Origin: Thermomonas sp.
GTDB taxonomy: Bacteria > Pseudomonadota > Gammaproteobacteria > Xanthomonadales > Xanthomonadaceae
Length of the DNA: 64,000 bases
Assembly: GCF_023953935.1 (NCBI RefSeq)
Contig: NZ_JAMLIW010000001.1
Coordinates: 529,732-593,731, forward strand
Direction of reading: 5' to 3'
Position numbers and translations under genes: made by a program
Notes under the pieces: model-generated
Told to the model about the DNA's origin: nothing
The model's input: the letters and a program-made list of their open reading frames with translations, nothing else
The model's database searches: none
In this document: positions 19,437 to 29,436 of the stretch, in pieces
Layout: each line of letters begins with the position of its first letter
Position numbering within the stretch: position 1 is the first letter of the stretch

Positions 19437-20066
19437 TTACTTCGAGTAGAGCTCGACGATCAGCGCTTCGTTGATGTCGCTGGGCAGATCGGCGCGATCC
19501 GGCACGGCCTTGAACACGCCGCTGAACTTGCCGGCATCGACTTCGACCCAGGACGGGGCCAGGGTCATCTGCTCCGACACGGTCAGCGACTCCTTCACGC
19601 GCAGCTGCTGCTGGGCCTTTTCCGACAGGGTGACCGAATCACCGGCACGGATGGCGAAGGACGGCAGGTTGACCGGCTTGCCATTGACCAGCACGCCCTT
19701 GTGGCTGACCAGCTGGCGGGCGGCAGGACGGGTGACGGCAAAGCCCATGCGATAGACGACGTTGTCCAGGCGGGTCTCCAGCAGGCGCAGGAGGTTTTCG
19801 CCGGTGTTGCCCTTGCGGGTCGCCGCTTTCTTGTAATAGTTGCGGAACTGGCGCTCCAGCAGGCCATAAATGCGCTTGACCTTCTGCTTCTCGCGCAGCT
19901 GGGTGGCGTAATCGGACAGCTTGCCACGACGCGCGGTGGCGCCGTGCTGGCCGGGCTTCTGCTCCAGCTTGCACTTGGAGTCGAGTGCGCGTGCCGGCGA
20001 CTTCAGCGACAGGTCAGTGCCTTCGCGGCGCGCGAGCTTGCAGGTGGGACCGAGATAACGAGCCAT
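19437..20066 (-). CDS. rpsD: 30S ribosomal protein S4
   Basis: A 209-residue primary 16S rRNA-binding protein. [19 protein letters not shown] at the N-terminus, an S4 RNA-binding fold around residues 95-160 ([28 protein letters not shown]), and a C-terminal acidic end ([12 protein letters not shown]) are all normal. In gammaproteobacteria S4 represses the alpha operon through its leader; the corresponding leader here would lie just upstream of rpsM. Confidence 0.98.
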   Translation of the reverse strand: MARYLGPTCKLARREGTDLSLKSPARALDSKCKLEQKPGQHGATARRGKLSDYATQLREKQKVKRIYGLLERQFRNYYKKAATRKGNTGENLLRLLETRLDNVVYRMGFAVTRPAARQLVSHKGVLVNGKPVNLPSFAIRAGDSVTLSEKAQQQLRVKESLTVSEQMTLAPSWVEVDAGKFSGVFKAVPDRADLPSDINEALIVELYSK

Positions 20067-20085
20067 GTTCTAGTGCTCCAGTGCG

Positions 20086-20481
20086 TCAGACGCGACGCTT
20101 CTTCGGCGGACGGCACCCGTTGTGCGGGATCGGCGTCACGTCGATGATGTTGGTGATCTTGTAGCCCACGTTGTTCAGCGAGCGGACGGCGGACTCGCGA
20201 CCCGGACCCGGGCCCTTAATCCGCACTTCCAGCGACTTCACGCCATAGTCCAGCGCCGCCTTGCCGGCCTTCTCGGCGGCCACCTGCGCGGCGAACGGCG
20301 TGGACTTGCGTGAACCGCGGAAGCCCGCGCCACCGGAGGTCGCCCAGGAGAGCGCATTGCCCTGCCGGTCGGTAATGGTGACGATGGTGTTGTTGAACGA
20401 CGCGTGCACGTGCGCGATGCCGTCGGTGACGACGCGACGCACTTTCTTCTTGGTACGGGCTGCTGCAGCCGGCTTGGCCAT
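20086..20481 (-). CDS. rpsK: 30S ribosomal protein S11
   Basis: A 131-residue S11. It has a basic N-terminus rich in Ala/Lys, then [22 protein letters not shown], and the conserved C-terminus [17 protein letters not shown]. It lies on the 30S platform near the mRNA exit. Spacing to rpsM and rpsD is short, within the alpha operon. Confidence 0.98.
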   Translation of the reverse strand: MAKPAAAARTKKKVRRVVTDGIAHVHASFNNTIVTITDRQGNALSWATSGGAGFRGSRKSTPFAAQVAAEKAGKAALDYGVKSLEVRIKGPGPGRESAVRSLNNVGYKITNIIDVTPIPHNGCRPPKKRRV

Positions 20482-20493
20482 GGTCTGTGCTCC

Positions 20494-20850
20494 TTACTTC
20501 TTGATGGCCTTGCGCGGGCCCTTGCGGGTCCGTGCATTGGTGCGGGTCCGCTGACCGCGCACCGGCAGGCCGCGACGATGGCGCAGGCCACGATAGCTGC
20601 CGAGATCCATCAGGCGCTTGATCGCCATGCCGATTTCACGGCGCAGGTCACCTTCGACGACGAACTTGCCGACCTCGGCGCGCAGGCGCTCGATTTCAGG
20701 CTCGGACAGGTCGCGGATCTTGGTGGACGCATTCACGCCCGCCGTTTCACACACCTGCTTGGAACGGGTACGGCCAATGCCGTAGATGCTTTGCAGCCCG
20801 ACCCAGACATGCTTCTGGGCAGGCAGGTTGACGCCAGCGATACGCGCCAT
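20494..20850 (-). CDS. rpsM: 30S ribosomal protein S13
   Basis: A 118-residue S13 located in the 30S head. [20 protein letters not shown] and [11 protein letters not shown] open the protein, and the basic C-terminal tail [21 protein letters not shown] contacts tRNA in the P site. It is the first gene of the alpha operon here. In many relatives rpmJ lies just upstream; no L36 gene is visible in the preceding gap. Confidence 0.98.
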   Translation of the reverse strand: MARIAGVNLPAQKHVWVGLQSIYGIGRTRSKQVCETAGVNASTKIRDLSEPEIERLRAEVGKFVVEGDLRREIGMAIKRLMDLGSYRGLRHRRGLPVRGQRTRTNARTRKGPRKAIKK

Positions 20851-21255
20851 GAGGCGATCTCCGATGAACGAATGTGCGCCAAGCCGAAACCGGGCGCAGT
20901 GAACACGAAATTATATACGGATCCCGAGTGTTCTGGAAGCCGTGGCGCCAAGGCACCGCGACCCGGCATGGGGAGAGTGCCCATGCTCCGGCGAAAGCTC
21001 CGGTCTCCGGGAGGTCGTTGGCCGGGCAAGCCCGACCGTGCATCCTGCGACCTCCGCCCGGCCCTCCTGGCCGGACGCGCACCAAGGCCGAAGCCCTGGC
21101 CCGCCCCGCGCACTCCTCCAGCGCGCGGATCATCCCGGTGCCACCCGCGCGCGGGACCGCCGCGCGAGTCGCCCATGTGCCGCTTCGTGCGAATGCCGAA
21201 GCGGCTGGTGTTGCGTTGCCCCCATCCCGGCGGGCTGCGGTTCGCTCTGCGCCGA
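20851..21255. other. Gap between secY and rpsM
   Basis: 405 bases without a supported gene. It includes a TATAAT on the minus strand close to rpsM. I looked for the short Cys-rich L36 gene (rpmJ), often found here in Gammaproteobacteria, and did not find it. The rest is GC-rich with several short dyads (for example around CCGGCATGGGGAGAGTGCC). Confidence 0.55.
20910..20938 (-). promoter_or_regulatory. Putative alpha-operon promoter upstream of rpsM
   Basis: Minus-strand TATAAT (plus 20910-20915) is a consensus -10, with a poor -35 (TTCCAG) 17 bases further upstream. It would give a leader of about 50 bases before rpsM. Support is the perfect -10 and its position in the largest gap of this operon. 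Confidence 0.45.
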
Positions 21256-22608
21256 TCAGCGCGAGCGCGAGCCGCCCTTCAAATTGGCTTTCTTCAGCAG
21301 GCTTTCATACTGGTGCGACATCAGGTGCGCCTGGACCTGGGCAATGAAATCCATCACCACCACGACCACGATCAGCAGGGACGTGCCGCCGAAGTAAAAC
21401 GAGGCACCCAGTTCGGTTCGCATGTAGTCCGGCAGCAGGCAGACCAGCACCAGATAGACCGCGCCCGCCGCCGTCAACCGCGTCAGCACGGCATCGATGT
21501 ACTCGCCGGTGGCCTTGCCGGGACGGATGCCGGGAATCAGCGCGCCCGACTTCTTGAGGTTGTCGGCGGTTTCCTGCGAATTGAACACCAGTGCGGTGTA
21601 GAAGAATGCGAAGCCTACGATCAACGCCGCCAGCAGCACCATGTACAGGGGCTCGCCCGGCGACAGCAGCTGGCTGATCTTCTGCAATTCGACCGTGAAC
21701 CTGGAGCCGGACTGGCCGAACCAGGTCGAGGCCGTGGCCGGGAACATGATGATCGACGACGCGAAGATCGGCGGGATCACGCCCGACATGTTGAGCTTCA
21801 GCGGCAGGAACGAGCTCTGGTTCTGGTAGCCGCCGCGCCCGCCCTGGCGGCGCGCGTAGTTCACGGTGATCCGGCGCTGGCCGCTCTCCATGAACACCAC
21901 GAACCAGGTGACGCCCAGCACGATCGCCAGGATGAAGAACACCGTGATCCACTGCATGTCGCCGCTGTTGGCCTGCTGCAGGGTATTGATCGTTGCGCCC
22001 GGAAGCCCGGCCACGATGCCGGCGAAAATGATCAGTGAAACGCCATTGCCGATGCCGCGCTCGGTCACCTGCTCGCCCAGCCACATCAGGAACACGGTGC
22101 CGGCGGTCAGCGAAACCACGGCGGTCAGGACGAAACCCGGGCCGGGGTTGTAGACCACCGGCAGGCCGCTTCCGGCGCCCTGGTTCTGCAGCGCGATCGC
22201 GATTCCAGCCGACTGGAAGATCGCCAGGAACACCGACCCGACGCGCGAGAACTGGGTCACCTTGCGGCGCCCCGACTCGCCTTCCTTCTGCATCGCCTTC
22301 AGGCTGGGCACCACCTGCACCATCAGCTGCATCACGATCGACGCCGAGATGTAGGGCATCACGTTCAGGGCAAACAGGCTGAAGCGCTCGAGGGCACCGC
22401 CCGAGAACATGTTGAACATGTCCACGATGGTGCCCTTCTGCGAGTCCATCAATTGCAGCATCGCCTCGGGGTTGACCCCAGGGACCGGGATGTAGCAACC
22501 GATTCGATAGACGATCAGCGCCCCGACCACGAACAGCAGGCGCGAACGCAGCTCGGCAAACTTGCCGGCGCCCAGCAGTCCGGAAATCGAATCCGCGCTC
22601 CGCGACAT
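21256..22608 (-). CDS. secY: Protein translocase channel subunit SecY
   Basis: A 450-residue inner-membrane channel protein with ten hydrophobic helices. [35 protein letters not shown]-type plug/TM2 region and the cytoplasmic loop with [11 protein letters not shown] are clear. The ATG at 22608 ([12 protein letters not shown]) gives the family N-terminus, 7 bases after the rplO stop. It works with SecE, encoded at 49855-50238, and SecG to export unfolded proteins. Confidence 0.97.
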   Translation of the reverse strand: MSRSADSISGLLGAGKFAELRSRLLFVVGALIVYRIGCYIPVPGVNPEAMLQLMDSQKGTIVDMFNMFSGGALERFSLFALNVMPYISASIVMQLMVQVVPSLKAMQKEGESGRRKVTQFSRVGSVFLAIFQSAGIAIALQNQGAGSGLPVVYNPGPGFVLTAVVSLTAGTVFLMWLGEQVTERGIGNGVSLIIFAGIVAGLPGATINTLQQANSGDMQWITVFFILAIVLGVTWFVVFMESGQRRITVNYARRQGGRGGYQNQSSFLPLKLNMSGVIPPIFASSIIMFPATASTWFGQSGSRFTVELQKISQLLSPGEPLYMVLLAALIVGFAFFYTALVFNSQETADNLKKSGALIPGIRPGKATGEYIDAVLTRLTAAGAVYLVLVCLLPDYMRTELGASFYFGGTSLLIVVVVVMDFIAQVQAHLMSHQYESLLKKANLKGGSRSR

Positions 22609-22615
22609 GCGCCGC

Positions 22616-23053
22616 TTACTCCGCCAGCCTGCCGCCGGCCGCCTCGATCGCGGCCTTGGCACCCGCGGTCACGGCGATGCCCTTGAGCACGAACGCCTTG
22701 GTGACCTCGCCCTTGACCACGATCTTGACGCGCTTGGCGGTGCTGGGCACCAGCCCGGCCGCCTGCAGCGCCGCGAAATCGACTTCACCGGCCGGCAGGG
22801 CATCCAGCTTGTACAGCAGCACTTCGGCGCTGTCCTTGGCCGTCTTGGACGCGAACCCGATCTTGGGCAGGCGGCGCTGCATGGGCATCTGGCCGCCTTC
22901 GAAGCCGGCCTTGATCTTGCCCTTGCCGGAACGGGCGAACGAACCCTTGTGGCCACGGCCCGCAGTCTTGCCGAGCCCGGAACCGATGCCGCGACCGACC
23001 CGGGTGCGTTCCTTGCGGGCACCGTCGGCGGGCTTGAGCGTATTGAGCTTCAT
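22616..23053 (-). CDS. rplO: 50S ribosomal protein L15
   Basis: A 145-residue late-assembly 23S rRNA-binding protein. [22 protein letters not shown] and the Gly/Lys-rich RNA-binding segment [16 protein letters not shown] are typical. The C-terminal domain has [21 protein letters not shown]. Part of the spc operon, between rpmD and secY. Confidence 0.98.
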   Translation of the reverse strand: MKLNTLKPADGARKERTRVGRGIGSGLGKTAGRGHKGSFARSGKGKIKAGFEGGQMPMQRRLPKIGFASKTAKDSAEVLLYKLDALPAGEVDFAALQAAGLVPSTAKRVKIVVKGEVTKAFVLKGIAVTAGAKAAIEAAGGRLAE

Positions 23054-23057
23054 CTGC

Positions 23058-23246
23058 TTACTCCTCCACCCGCACCAGGTAGTGCAGCTGGTTGATCAGG
23101 CCGCGCACTTGCGGGCTGTCCTTCAGTTCCCGAACGCTGTTGACCTTGCCGAGGCCCAGGGCCTTGACCGACAGGCGGTGCCGGGACTGGGTGCCGCCCA
23201 GCCCCTTCACAAGGCGCACCTTGATGGTCTTGTTTGCTTCAGACAT
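23058..23246 (-). CDS. rpmD: 50S ribosomal protein L30
   Basis: A 62-residue L30. The start [15 protein letters not shown] at 23246 is chosen because [11 protein letters not shown] is the family opening; the gene overlaps the end of rpsE by 8 bases. The rest ([36 protein letters not shown]) is complete. A longer in-frame extension over rpsE is rejected. Confidence 0.97.
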   Translation of the reverse strand: MSEANKTIKVRLVKGLGGTQSRHRLSVKALGLGKVNSVRELKDSPQVRGLINQLHYLVRVEE

Positions 23247-23778
23247 TGGTGAGGTCCTCCACCTTCTTGCCTCGCTTGGCCGCAATCCGGCTTGGCGACT
23301 GCATCGCTTCAAGCCCCTTGACGGTGGCGCGAACGAGGTTGATCGGGTTGCGCGAACCCACCGCCTTGGCCAGCACGTCCTTGACGCCAACGGCTTCCAG
23401 CACGGCGCGCATCGCACCACCGGCAATCACGCCGGTGCCTTCGGACGCCGGCTGCATGTAGACACGCGCCGCACCGTGGCCGGCCTTGACCGGGTGATAA
23501 AGCGTGCCGCTCTTGAGCTCGACCGTGCTCATGTTCTTGCGCGCGTACTCCATCGACTTCTGGATGGCCACCGGCACTTCGCGCGCCTTGCCATAGCCGA
23601 AGCCGACCTTGCCGGCGCCGTCGCCCACGACCGTCAGCGCGGTGAAGGTGAACTGGCGACCGCCCTTGACGGTCTTGCTGACGCGGTTGACCGCGACCAG
23701 CTTTTCGATCATGCCGTCGTCGATTTCTTCGCGCTCGCGATTGCGGTCGCGGCCGCGGGATTCACGTTGTTCTGCCAT
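23239..23778 (-). CDS. rpsE: 30S ribosomal protein S5
   Basis: A 179-residue protein. The N-terminal double-stranded RNA-binding domain includes [17 protein letters not shown], and the C-terminal domain has [20 protein letters not shown]. The N-terminus ([16 protein letters not shown]) is more charged than in E. coli. It sits at the mRNA entry and is implicated in translational accuracy. The start at 23778 (MAEQRES) is preferred over an in-frame ATG 36 bases upstream. Spc operon. Confidence 0.98.
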   Translation of the reverse strand: MAEQRESRGRDRNREREEIDDGMIEKLVAVNRVSKTVKGGRQFTFTALTVVGDGAGKVGFGYGKAREVPVAIQKSMEYARKNMSTVELKSGTLYHPVKAGHGAARVYMQPASEGTGVIAGGAMRAVLEAVGVKDVLAKAVGSRNPINLVRATVKGLEAMQSPSRIAAKRGKKVEDLTNV

Positions 23779-23938
23779 TGCAGTCTCTCGATGGGTTGCA
23801 GGAATGTGCGGCATTGCCGCTTATCGTTGTGGTTGACCTCGGGTGTTCCACCGGAAGCGCAATCGCCCCGCGGCGTCCGGTGCAGCCCGCACCGGCGAGT
23901 CGAACGCCGCCCAAGCCAGGCCTGGGCGCGCCCTGGAA

Positions 23939-24292
23939 TCAGAACTGCAGGCCGGCCTCGCGGGCGGCGTCGGCCAGCGCCTTGACGCGGCCGTGGTAGC
24001 GGTAGCCGGAACGATCGAAAGCGACCTTCTCGATCCCGGCAGCCTTGGCGCGCTCGGCGATCAGCTGGCCGACACGGGCGGCGGCGGCCATGTTCTTGCT
24101 GCTCTCCAGCCCTTCGCGGACGTCGGCCTGGAGGGTCGAGGCCGAGGCCAACACCTTGGCCCCGTCGTGGGAAAACAGCTGCGCGTACACGTGCTGGCCG
24201 GTGCGAAGCACCGACAGGCGCGGGACGCCGAGGATGCGGATGCGGGCGCGGGTGGTCTTGGCGCGACGCAGGCGGGCGATGTTCTTGTCCAT
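23939..24292 (-). CDS. rplR: 50S ribosomal protein L18
   Basis: A 117-residue 5S rRNA-binding protein. The basic N-terminus ([19 protein letters not shown]), [29 protein letters not shown] and the C-terminal [26 protein letters not shown] are diagnostic. A 160-base gap follows before rpsE, larger than elsewhere in the spc operon; I see no gene or clear regulatory element in it. Confidence 0.98.
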   Translation of the reverse strand: MDKNIARLRRAKTTRARIRILGVPRLSVLRTGQHVYAQLFSHDGAKVLASASTLQADVREGLESSKNMAAAARVGQLIAERAKAAGIEKVAFDRSGYRYHGRVKALADAAREAGLQF

Positions 24293-24372
24293 GATGGGTT
24301 ACCTCGGAAGCGGATCGGCTGTCGGGAATCGCGCCAACGCCGGAAGGCGCGGACGCCGCGGGAACACCGCGA

Positions 24373-24900
24373 TCAGGCCTTCTTGGCTTCCTTGCGGAGA
24401 ATGGTTTCGTCGGAATACTTCACGCCCTTGCCCTTGTAGGGCTCCGGCGGGCGGTAGCCACGGATCTTGGCGGCCACCTCACCCACCAGCTGCCGGTCGG
24501 CGCCGGTGACCAGGATTTCGGTCTGGGTCGGGGTGGTGATGGTGATGCCGGCCGGCGGCGCGAACACCAGCGGATGCGAGAAACCGAGCGACAGGCTCAG
24601 GTCCTTGCCCTGCATGGCGGCGCGGTAGCCCACGCCCACCAGCTCGAGCTTGCGCTCGAAGCCGGTGCTGACGCCGTGCACCATGTTGGCGACGATGGCG
24701 CGCACGGTGCCGGCCATCGGCTCCAGCGCGGCGTCCTCGTTGGACACGAGGGCATGACCGTCCTCGATCCTGATTTCGATCCCGGCCGGCTTGGCCAGGC
24801 TCAGGGCGCCCTTGGGCCCCTTGACGCTGACCGCGTCGGCCTGGACGTTGATTTCGACACCCTTGGCCAGGGCGATGGGCTTCTTGGCAACGCGTGACAT
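24373..24900 (-). CDS. rplF: 50S ribosomal protein L6
   Basis: A 175-residue protein with two related domains, binding 23S rRNA near the sarcin-ricin loop and the GTPase centre. [28 protein letters not shown] and the C-terminal signature [15 protein letters not shown] are intact. Normal length for the family. Spc operon. Confidence 0.98.
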   Translation of the reverse strand: MSRVAKKPIALAKGVEINVQADAVSVKGPKGALSLAKPAGIEIRIEDGHALVSNEDAALEPMAGTVRAIVANMVHGVSTGFERKLELVGVGYRAAMQGKDLSLSLGFSHPLVFAPPAGITITTPTQTEILVTGADRQLVGEVAAKIRGYRPPEPYKGKGVKYSDETILRKEAKKA

Positions 24901-24912
24901 GTCAGGCCTCCC

Positions 24913-25308
24913 TTACGCCACGATGCACAGGACTTCACCGCCGACGCCCTGCTGGCGCGCCTGCGAGTCGGTCATGATGCCCTTGGAGGTGGAAATGACG
25001 GCAACGCCGAGGCCGCCGAGCACCTTCGGCAGCGCGTCCTTGCCGCGGTATTGGCGCAGGCTCGAACGCGACACGCGCTTGAGGGTCTCGATGACCGGCT
25101 TGCCCTGGTGGTACTTCAGCGCGATTTCCAGCTCGGCCTTGGCACCCTGGGTGGTCACGCGCGCATCGGCAATGTAGCCCTCGTCCTTGAGGACGTTGGC
25201 AATTGCGACCTTGACCTTGGAGGACGGCATCGTCACCGCCGGCTTGCCAACCGCCGCCGCATTCTTGATGCGGACCAGCATGTCGGCGATGGGATCAGTC
25301 ATGCTCAT
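24913..25308 (-). CDS. rpsH: 30S ribosomal protein S8
   Basis: A 131-residue protein binding the central domain of 16S r[20 protein letters not shown] and the C-terminal [28 protein letters not shown] are characteristic. The start is ATG at 25308, with AGGTGA 6 bases upstream; a second in-frame ATG follows two codons later. In E. coli S8 autoregulates the spc operon. A 153-base gap separates it from rpsN. Confidence 0.98.
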   Translation of the reverse strand: MSMTDPIADMLVRIKNAAAVGKPAVTMPSSKVKVAIANVLKDEGYIADARVTTQGAKAELEIALKYHQGKPVIETLKRVSRSSLRQYRGKDALPKVLGGLGVAVISTSKGIMTDSQARQQGVGGEVLCIVA

Positions 25309-25461
25309 TTGGATTCACCTGATGAGTAGCACCGATATCCGCTTTCGCGAAAATCTTCGGATTGTGGGCGCCGTTGCCGGCGGGTGTACGTCCCCTGGCG
25401 GCTTCGCCCGGGACCGGCGGCAGTCGGAATACGACGTGCAGCCGGCAAGTGTAGCAGATTT

Positions 25462-25767
25462 TTACCAGCTTGCCTTGCGCAGGCCCGGCACGTCGCCGCG
25501 CATGGTGGCCTCACGCAGCTTGTTGCGGCCCAGGCCGAACTTGCTGTAGACGCCGCGCGGACGCCCGGTGAGGGCGCAGCGGGTGGTCTGGCGCGACGGC
25601 GAGGAGTCGCGCGGCAGCTTCTGCAGCTTGGCCGCCGCCGCCATCTTGTCCTCGTAGGACGCGTCCTGGCTGGAGATGATCTTCTTCAGCGCTTCACGCT
25701 TGGCCGCGTGCTGCTTGGCCAGCTTGGCGCGCTTGACCTCGCGGTTGACCATGGAAGTCTTTGCCAT
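25462..25767 (-). CDS. rpsN: 30S ribosomal protein S14, zinc-independent type
   Basis: A 101-residue S14 of the long, cysteine-free form (no CXXC zinc motifs), like E. coli. [16 protein letters not shown] opens it, and [24 protein letters not shown] and [25 protein letters not shown] complete it. The start at 25767 lies just past the GTGATT-family hairpin that separates it from rplE; in-frame sequence upstream would read through the repeat and is rejected. Confidence 0.97.
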   Translation of the reverse strand: MAKTSMVNREVKRAKLAKQHAAKREALKKIISSQDASYEDKMAAAAKLQKLPRDSSPSRQTTRCALTGRPRGVYSKFGLGRNKLREATMRGDVPGLRKASW

Positions 25768-25782
25768 GTCTTTGAACCTTGT

Positions 25783-25876
25783 GTGATTGGTGATTGGTGA
25801 TTCGTGATTCGTTGGAGCGGGATCGCCGGGGCCTTGACGGCTTTGGCAAATCACCAATCACCAATCACGAATCACG
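25783..25876. repeat. Heptamer-armed inverted repeat, copy B (rplE/rpsN)
   Basis: Four GTGATTS units on the left (25783-25810) and four AATCACS units on the right (25849-25876), with a 38-base loop. Six-base blocks pair, while seventh positions alternate between pairing and mismatch. The element occupies almost the whole gap: the rplE stop lies 8 bases from one end and rpsN begins 15 bases beyond the other. Confidence 0.92.
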
Positions 25877-25883
25877 ACCCTGA

Positions 25884-26426
25884 TCAGTTGCGGAACGGGA
25901 AGCGGAAGGCTTCGAGCAGGGCCTTGGCCTCGGCATCGGTCTTCGCGGTGGTGGTGATGGCGATGTCCATGCCGCGCATCGCGTCAACGGCGTCGAAGTC
26001 GATCTCCGGGAAGATGATCTGCTCCTTGACGCCCATGTTGAAGTTGCCGCGGCCGTCGAACGAACGCCCCGACACGCCGCGGAAGTCACGCACGCGCGGC
26101 AGCGAGATGTTGATCAGGCGGTCGAGGAACTCGAACATGTGGGCGCGACGCAGGGTCACCTTGCAGCCGATCGGCCAGCCGTCGCGGATCTTGAACGAAG
26201 CAACCGACACGCGCGACTTGGTGACGATGGGCTTCTGACCGGCGATCTTGGTCATGTCGGCCACCGCGTTTTCCAGCACCTTCTTGTTGGTGGCGGCCTC
26301 GCCCACGCCCATGTTGAGCGTGACCTTGACCAGGCGCGGGACCTGCATCGGGTTGGTGTAGCCGAATTGCTGGGTCAGCTTCGGCACCACCTCTTCCTTG
26401 TAGAACTTTTCGAGACGAGTCGTCAT
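25884..26426 (-). CDS. rplE: 50S ribosomal protein L5
   Basis: A 180-residue protein that binds 5S rRNA and contacts P-site t[55 protein letters not shown] and the C-terminal [25 protein letters not shown] are intact. The start is at 26426, one base past the rplX stop, so translation is probably coupled. Its stop is followed by the heptamer hairpin before rpsN. Confidence 0.98.
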   Translation of the reverse strand: MTTRLEKFYKEEVVPKLTQQFGYTNPMQVPRLVKVTLNMGVGEAATNKKVLENAVADMTKIAGQKPIVTKSRVSVASFKIRDGWPIGCKVTLRRAHMFEFLDRLINISLPRVRDFRGVSGRSFDGRGNFNMGVKEQIIFPEIDFDAVDAMRGMDIAITTTAKTDAEAKALLEAFRFPFRN

Positions 26427-26427
26427 G

Positions 26428-26757
26428 TCAGATGGCCTCACCGCTGGAGCGGAACACGCGGATGCGCTTTCCATTCTCCAGCACCTTGGTGGCAACGCGC
26501 TCGCCCTTGCCCGTCGCCGGGTTGTAGGGCATCACGTTGGAAATGTGGATCGAAGCTTCGCGCTCGATCACGCCGCCGGGCTGGCCGGCCTGCGGATTGG
26601 GCTTGGTGTGGCGCTTGGCCAGGTTCAGGTTGGAAACGTACACGCGGTCACCATCGACCCGCAGCACCTCGCCCACCTGACCCTTGAGCAGCTTGTGCTT
26701 CTTCTTGTTGCCGCCGGTCGTGACAACGACCTGATCGCCCTTCTTGATGCGATTCAT
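26428..26757 (-). CDS. rplX: 50S ribosomal protein L24
   Basis: A 109-residue assembly initiator of the 50S subunit. The KOW motif lies in [32 protein letters not shown], and [13 protein letters not shown] and VERE-type downstream strand ([18 protein letters not shown]) follow. GGAGG is just before the ATG. Spc operon, between rplN and rplE. Confidence 0.98.
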   Translation of the reverse strand: MNRIKKGDQVVVTTGGNKKKHKLLKGQVGEVLRVDGDRVYVSNLNLAKRHTKPNPQAGQPGGVIEREASIHISNVMPYNPATGKGERVATKVLENGKRIRVFRSSGEAI

Positions 26758-26774
26758 TGTTCAGTCCTCCACGC

Positions 26775-27143
26775 TCACAGCACTTCGGGGGCGAGCGAAA
26801 CGATCTTCATGAACTTCTCGGTACGCAGTTCGCGCGTCACCGGCCCGAAGATGCGGGTGCCGATCGGCTCCTGCTTGTTGTTGAGCAACACCGCGGCGTT
26901 GCCGTCGAAGCGGATCAGCGAGCCGTCGGCACGACGCACGCCCTTGCGGGTGCGCACCACCACGGCGTCGTAGACGTCGCCCTTCTTGACCTTGCCGCGC
27001 GGAATCGCTTCACGCACCGACACCTTGATGATGTCGCCGATGCCGGCATAGCGGCGCTTGGAGCCGCCCAGCACCTTGATGCACATCAGTTCCTTGGCAC
27101 CCGAGTTGTCGGCAACATCGAGAAAGCTCTGCATCTGGATCAT
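26775..27143 (-). CDS. rplN: 50S ribosomal protein L14
   Basis: A 122-residue L14. [27 protein letters not shown] and [35 protein letters not shown] are nearly invariant in bacteria. It forms part of the inter-subunit bridge. It is the first gene of what is usually called the spc operon; there is only a 15-base gap from rpsQ, so read-through from S10 is likely. Confidence 0.98.
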   Translation of the reverse strand: MIQMQSFLDVADNSGAKELMCIKVLGGSKRRYAGIGDIIKVSVREAIPRGKVKKGDVYDAVVVRTRKGVRRADGSLIRFDGNAAVLLNNKQEPIGTRIFGPVTRELRTEKFMKIVSLAPEVL

Positions 27144-27158
27144 GGCTGTCTCTCCTGC

Positions 27159-27422
27159 TTACTCGGCGGCCCGGGTGACGACTTCCACCACCCGCCAGTT
27201 CTTGGTCTTGGACAGCGGCGCGCACTCGGCGAGGCGCACAACGTCGCCTTCGTGGCAGCTGTTGTCGGCATCATGGGCGTGCAGCTTGGTCGAGCGGCGG
27301 ATGTACTTGCCGTACAGCGCGTGCTGGACCTGGCGCTCGATGAGCACGGTCACGGTCTTGTCCATCTTGTTGCTGACCACGCGGCCTTCGACCGTGCGCA
27401 GCTTCCTGGTTTGTTCGGTCAT
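27159..27422 (-). CDS. rpsQ: 30S ribosomal protein S17
   Basis: An 87-residue primary 16S rRNA-binding protein with an OB fold. [22 protein letters not shown] and [33 protein letters not shown] are diagnostic. It overlaps the end of rpmC by 4 bases (ATGA), so it is translationally coupled. Confidence 0.98.
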   Translation of the reverse strand: MTEQTRKLRTVEGRVVSNKMDKTVTVLIERQVQHALYGKYIRRSTKLHAHDADNSCHEGDVVRLAECAPLSKTKNWRVVEVVTRAAE

Positions 27423-27625
27423 GACGCCTGTCCTTGCTTCTTCGCACCCAGCAGCGTGTTGACGCGAGCGATCTCGCGGCGCACGCGGCGCGGTTCATTG
27501 GTCTTGGCCGGCGGCAGCTGGCCGGTCGCCTTCTGCATGCGCAGGGCGAAGCGCTCCTTCTGGAGTTCGGCCAGATGGGCCTTGAGCTCATCCGCCGACT
27601 TCTGACGCAGTTGCTTGAGTTCCAT
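27419..27625 (-). CDS. rpmC: 50S ribosomal protein L29
   Basis: A 68-residue two-helix protein near the exit tunnel. [31 protein letters not shown] and the C-terminal [15 protein letters not shown] are typical. Overlaps rplP and rpsQ at its two ends by 1 and 4 bases. Confidence 0.98.
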   Translation of the reverse strand: MELKQLRQKSADELKAHLAELQKERFALRMQKATGQLPPAKTNEPRRVRREIARVNTLLGAKKQGQAS

Positions 27626-28038
27626 CAGCGCACCGTCCGGGTCACGAAAGTGGTGGTGACCGAAAGCTTGGCAGCGGCCAGGCGCAGCGCTTCGCGCGCG
27701 ACTTCCTCACTGACACCTTCGATTTCGTAAATCATGCGGCCGGGCTGGATCTGGGCCACCCAGTACTCCACGTTGCCCTTGCCCGAGCCCATGCGGACTT
27801 CGATCGGCTTCTTGGTGATCGGCTTGTCGGGGAACACGCGGATCCACATCTTGCCGCCGCGCTTGACGTAGCGGCTGATGGAACGACGCGCCGCCTCGAT
27901 CTGGCGCGCGGTGAGCTGGCCGTGGGCGGTCGCCTTGAGGCCGAACTCGCCGAAGCTGACGGCGTTGCCGTTCCAGCTCAGGCCTTCATTGCGGCCCTTG
28001 TGGACCTTGCGGTATTTGGTTCGCTTGGGTTGCAGCAT
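27625..28038 (-). CDS. rplP: 50S ribosomal protein L16
   Basis: A 137-residue protein near the A site of the peptidyl transferase centre. [44 protein letters not shown] and [36 protein letters not shown] are conserved. The Arg modified by YcfD in E. coli (in the [12 protein letters not shown] segment) is present. The gene begins 3 bases after rpsC. Confidence 0.98.
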   Translation of the reverse strand: MLQPKRTKYRKVHKGRNEGLSWNGNAVSFGEFGLKATAHGQLTARQIEAARRSISRYVKRGGKMWIRVFPDKPITKKPIEVRMGSGKGNVEYWVAQIQPGRMIYEIEGVSEEVAREALRLAAAKLSVTTTFVTRTVR

Positions 28039-28041
28039 GGT

Positions 28042-28812
28042 TTAGTCCCTCGCTTCGCCGCGCTCGGCGCGGTCGCCACGGTCAGCCCGGTCACCACGGT
28101 CGCGGCGCGGTCCGCGCGGACGCTCGCGGTCACCGCCACGCGGCGCCGGGGAGTCGTCCTGCTTTTCCTGGCCGATCTGGGTGAAATCGAAGATCTCGCC
28201 CTTGTAGACCCAGACCTTGATGCCGATGATGCCGTAGGTGGTCTTGGCTTCGGCGAAGCCATAGTCGATGTCGGCGCGCAGCGTATGCAGCGGCACCCGG
28301 CCTTCGCGGTACCACTCGGAACGGGCGATTTCCGCACCGTTCAAGCGGCCAGCGACATTCACCTTGATGCCCAGCGCGCCGAGGCGCATGGCGTTGCCGA
28401 CCGCCCGCTTCATGGCGCGGCGGAACATGATGCGGCGCTCCAGCTGCTGGGCGATCGATTCTGCGACCAGCTGGGCGTCGAGTTCCGGCTTGCGGACTTC
28501 GTTGACATTGATGTGCGCGGGAACGCCCATCACGTCGGAGACGTCCTTGCGCAGCTTCTCGATGTCCTCGCCGCGCTTGCCGATCACCACGCCCGGGCGG
28601 GCGGTGTAAATCGTGACCCGCGCGTTGTTGGCAGGGCGCTCGATCAGGATCTTGCTGACGCCGGCCTGGGCCAGCTTCTTGCGCAGCACATCGCGGACCT
28701 TGAGGTCAGCCGCGAGGTAGCTGGCGAACTGCTTCTTGCCGGCATACCACTTGGAGTTCCAGTCCTTGGCGATGCCCAGACGGATACCGATTGGATTGAC
28801 TTTATGACCCAT
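28042..28812 (-). CDS. rpsC: 30S ribosomal protein S3, with Arg/Asp-rich C-terminal extension
   Basis: A 256-residue S3, longer than E. coli S3 (233). The N-terminal KH domain ([17 protein letters not shown]-type loop; here [12 protein letters not shown]) and the C-terminal domain ([16 protein letters not shown]) are normal. After residue ~220 there is an extra tail in which GDR, RGDRA and DRA units recur, highly charged and probably disordered. S3 lines the mRNA entry channel and the tail would be exposed to solvent. Such tails are seen in other Lysobacterales. Confidence 0.97.
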   Translation of the reverse strand: MGHKVNPIGIRLGIAKDWNSKWYAGKKQFASYLAADLKVRDVLRKKLAQAGVSKILIERPANNARVTIYTARPGVVIGKRGEDIEKLRKDVSDVMGVPAHINVNEVRKPELDAQLVAESIAQQLERRIMFRRAMKRAVGNAMRLGALGIKVNVAGRLNGAEIARSEWYREGRVPLHTLRADIDYGFAEAKTTYGIIGIKVWVYKGEIFDFTQIGQEKQDDSPAPRGGDRERPRGPRRDRGDRADRGDRAERGEARD

Positions 28813-28814
28813 GA

Positions 28815-29150
28815 TTACTTGCCCTCGCCGACGACAACGGTGATGTGGCTGGTGCGCTTGGTGATGCGCGTGCCACGGCCCTTCGCACGCGCCATGAAGC
28901 GCTTGATCGAGGGACCTTCGTCGACCATGACGGTCTTGACCTTGAGCGCGTCGGCGTCGGCGCCGTTGTTGTTCTCGGCATTGGAGGCCGCCGAGAACAC
29001 GACCTTGTAGAGCATGCCGGCGGCCTTCTGGTCGGAGAACTTCAGCAGGTCGAGGGCGCGGGCCACCGGAAGACCGCGCACCTGGTCGGCGACCAGGCGG
29101 GCCTTCTGGGGGGAGATGCGCGCGGTGCGCAGGATGGCTTTCGCTTCCAT
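28815..29150 (-). CDS. rplV: 50S ribosomal protein L22
   Basis: A 111-residue protein lining the exit tunnel. [21 protein letters not shown] and the C-terminal [29 protein letters not shown] are typical. An ATG at 29156 is two codons upstream, but the AAGGAG ribosome binding site directly touches it, so the ATG at 29150 with correct spacing is preferred. The tunnel-facing loop shows no insertion. Confidence 0.97.
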   Translation of the reverse strand: MEAKAILRTARISPQKARLVADQVRGLPVARALDLLKFSDQKAAGMLYKVVFSAASNAENNNGADADALKVKTVMVDEGPSIKRFMARAKGRGTRITKRTSHITVVVGEGK

Positions 29151-29160
29151 GGTCATCTCC

Positions 29161-29430
29161 TTACTTCCCGGCCTTCTTGTCGCCGCCGTGCCCCTTGAAG
29201 GTGCGGGTGGCGGCGAACTCGCCGAGCTTGTGCCCGATCATGTTCTCGTTGACCAGCACCGGGACGTGGTTCTTGCCGTTGTGGACGGCGATGGTGTGGC
29301 CGATCATTTCCGGCAGAACGGTGGAACGACGCGACCAGGTCTTGATCGGACGCTTGCTGCTGCCCGCGGCCTCCACCTTCTTGAGCAGGTGGTGATCGAT
29401 GAACGGGCCTTTCTTGAGTGAACGTGCCAT
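29161..29430 (-). CDS. rpsS: 30S ribosomal protein S19
   Basis: An 89-residue protein of the 30S head. [45 protein letters not shown] and [18 protein letters not shown] are diagnostic. Located between rplB and rplV as in all Gammaproteobacteria. Confidence 0.98.
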   Translation of the reverse strand: MARSLKKGPFIDHHLLKKVEAAGSSKRPIKTWSRRSTVLPEMIGHTIAVHNGKNHVPVLVNENMIGHKLGEFAATRTFKGHGGDKKAGK

Positions 29431-29436
29431 TGCCGA

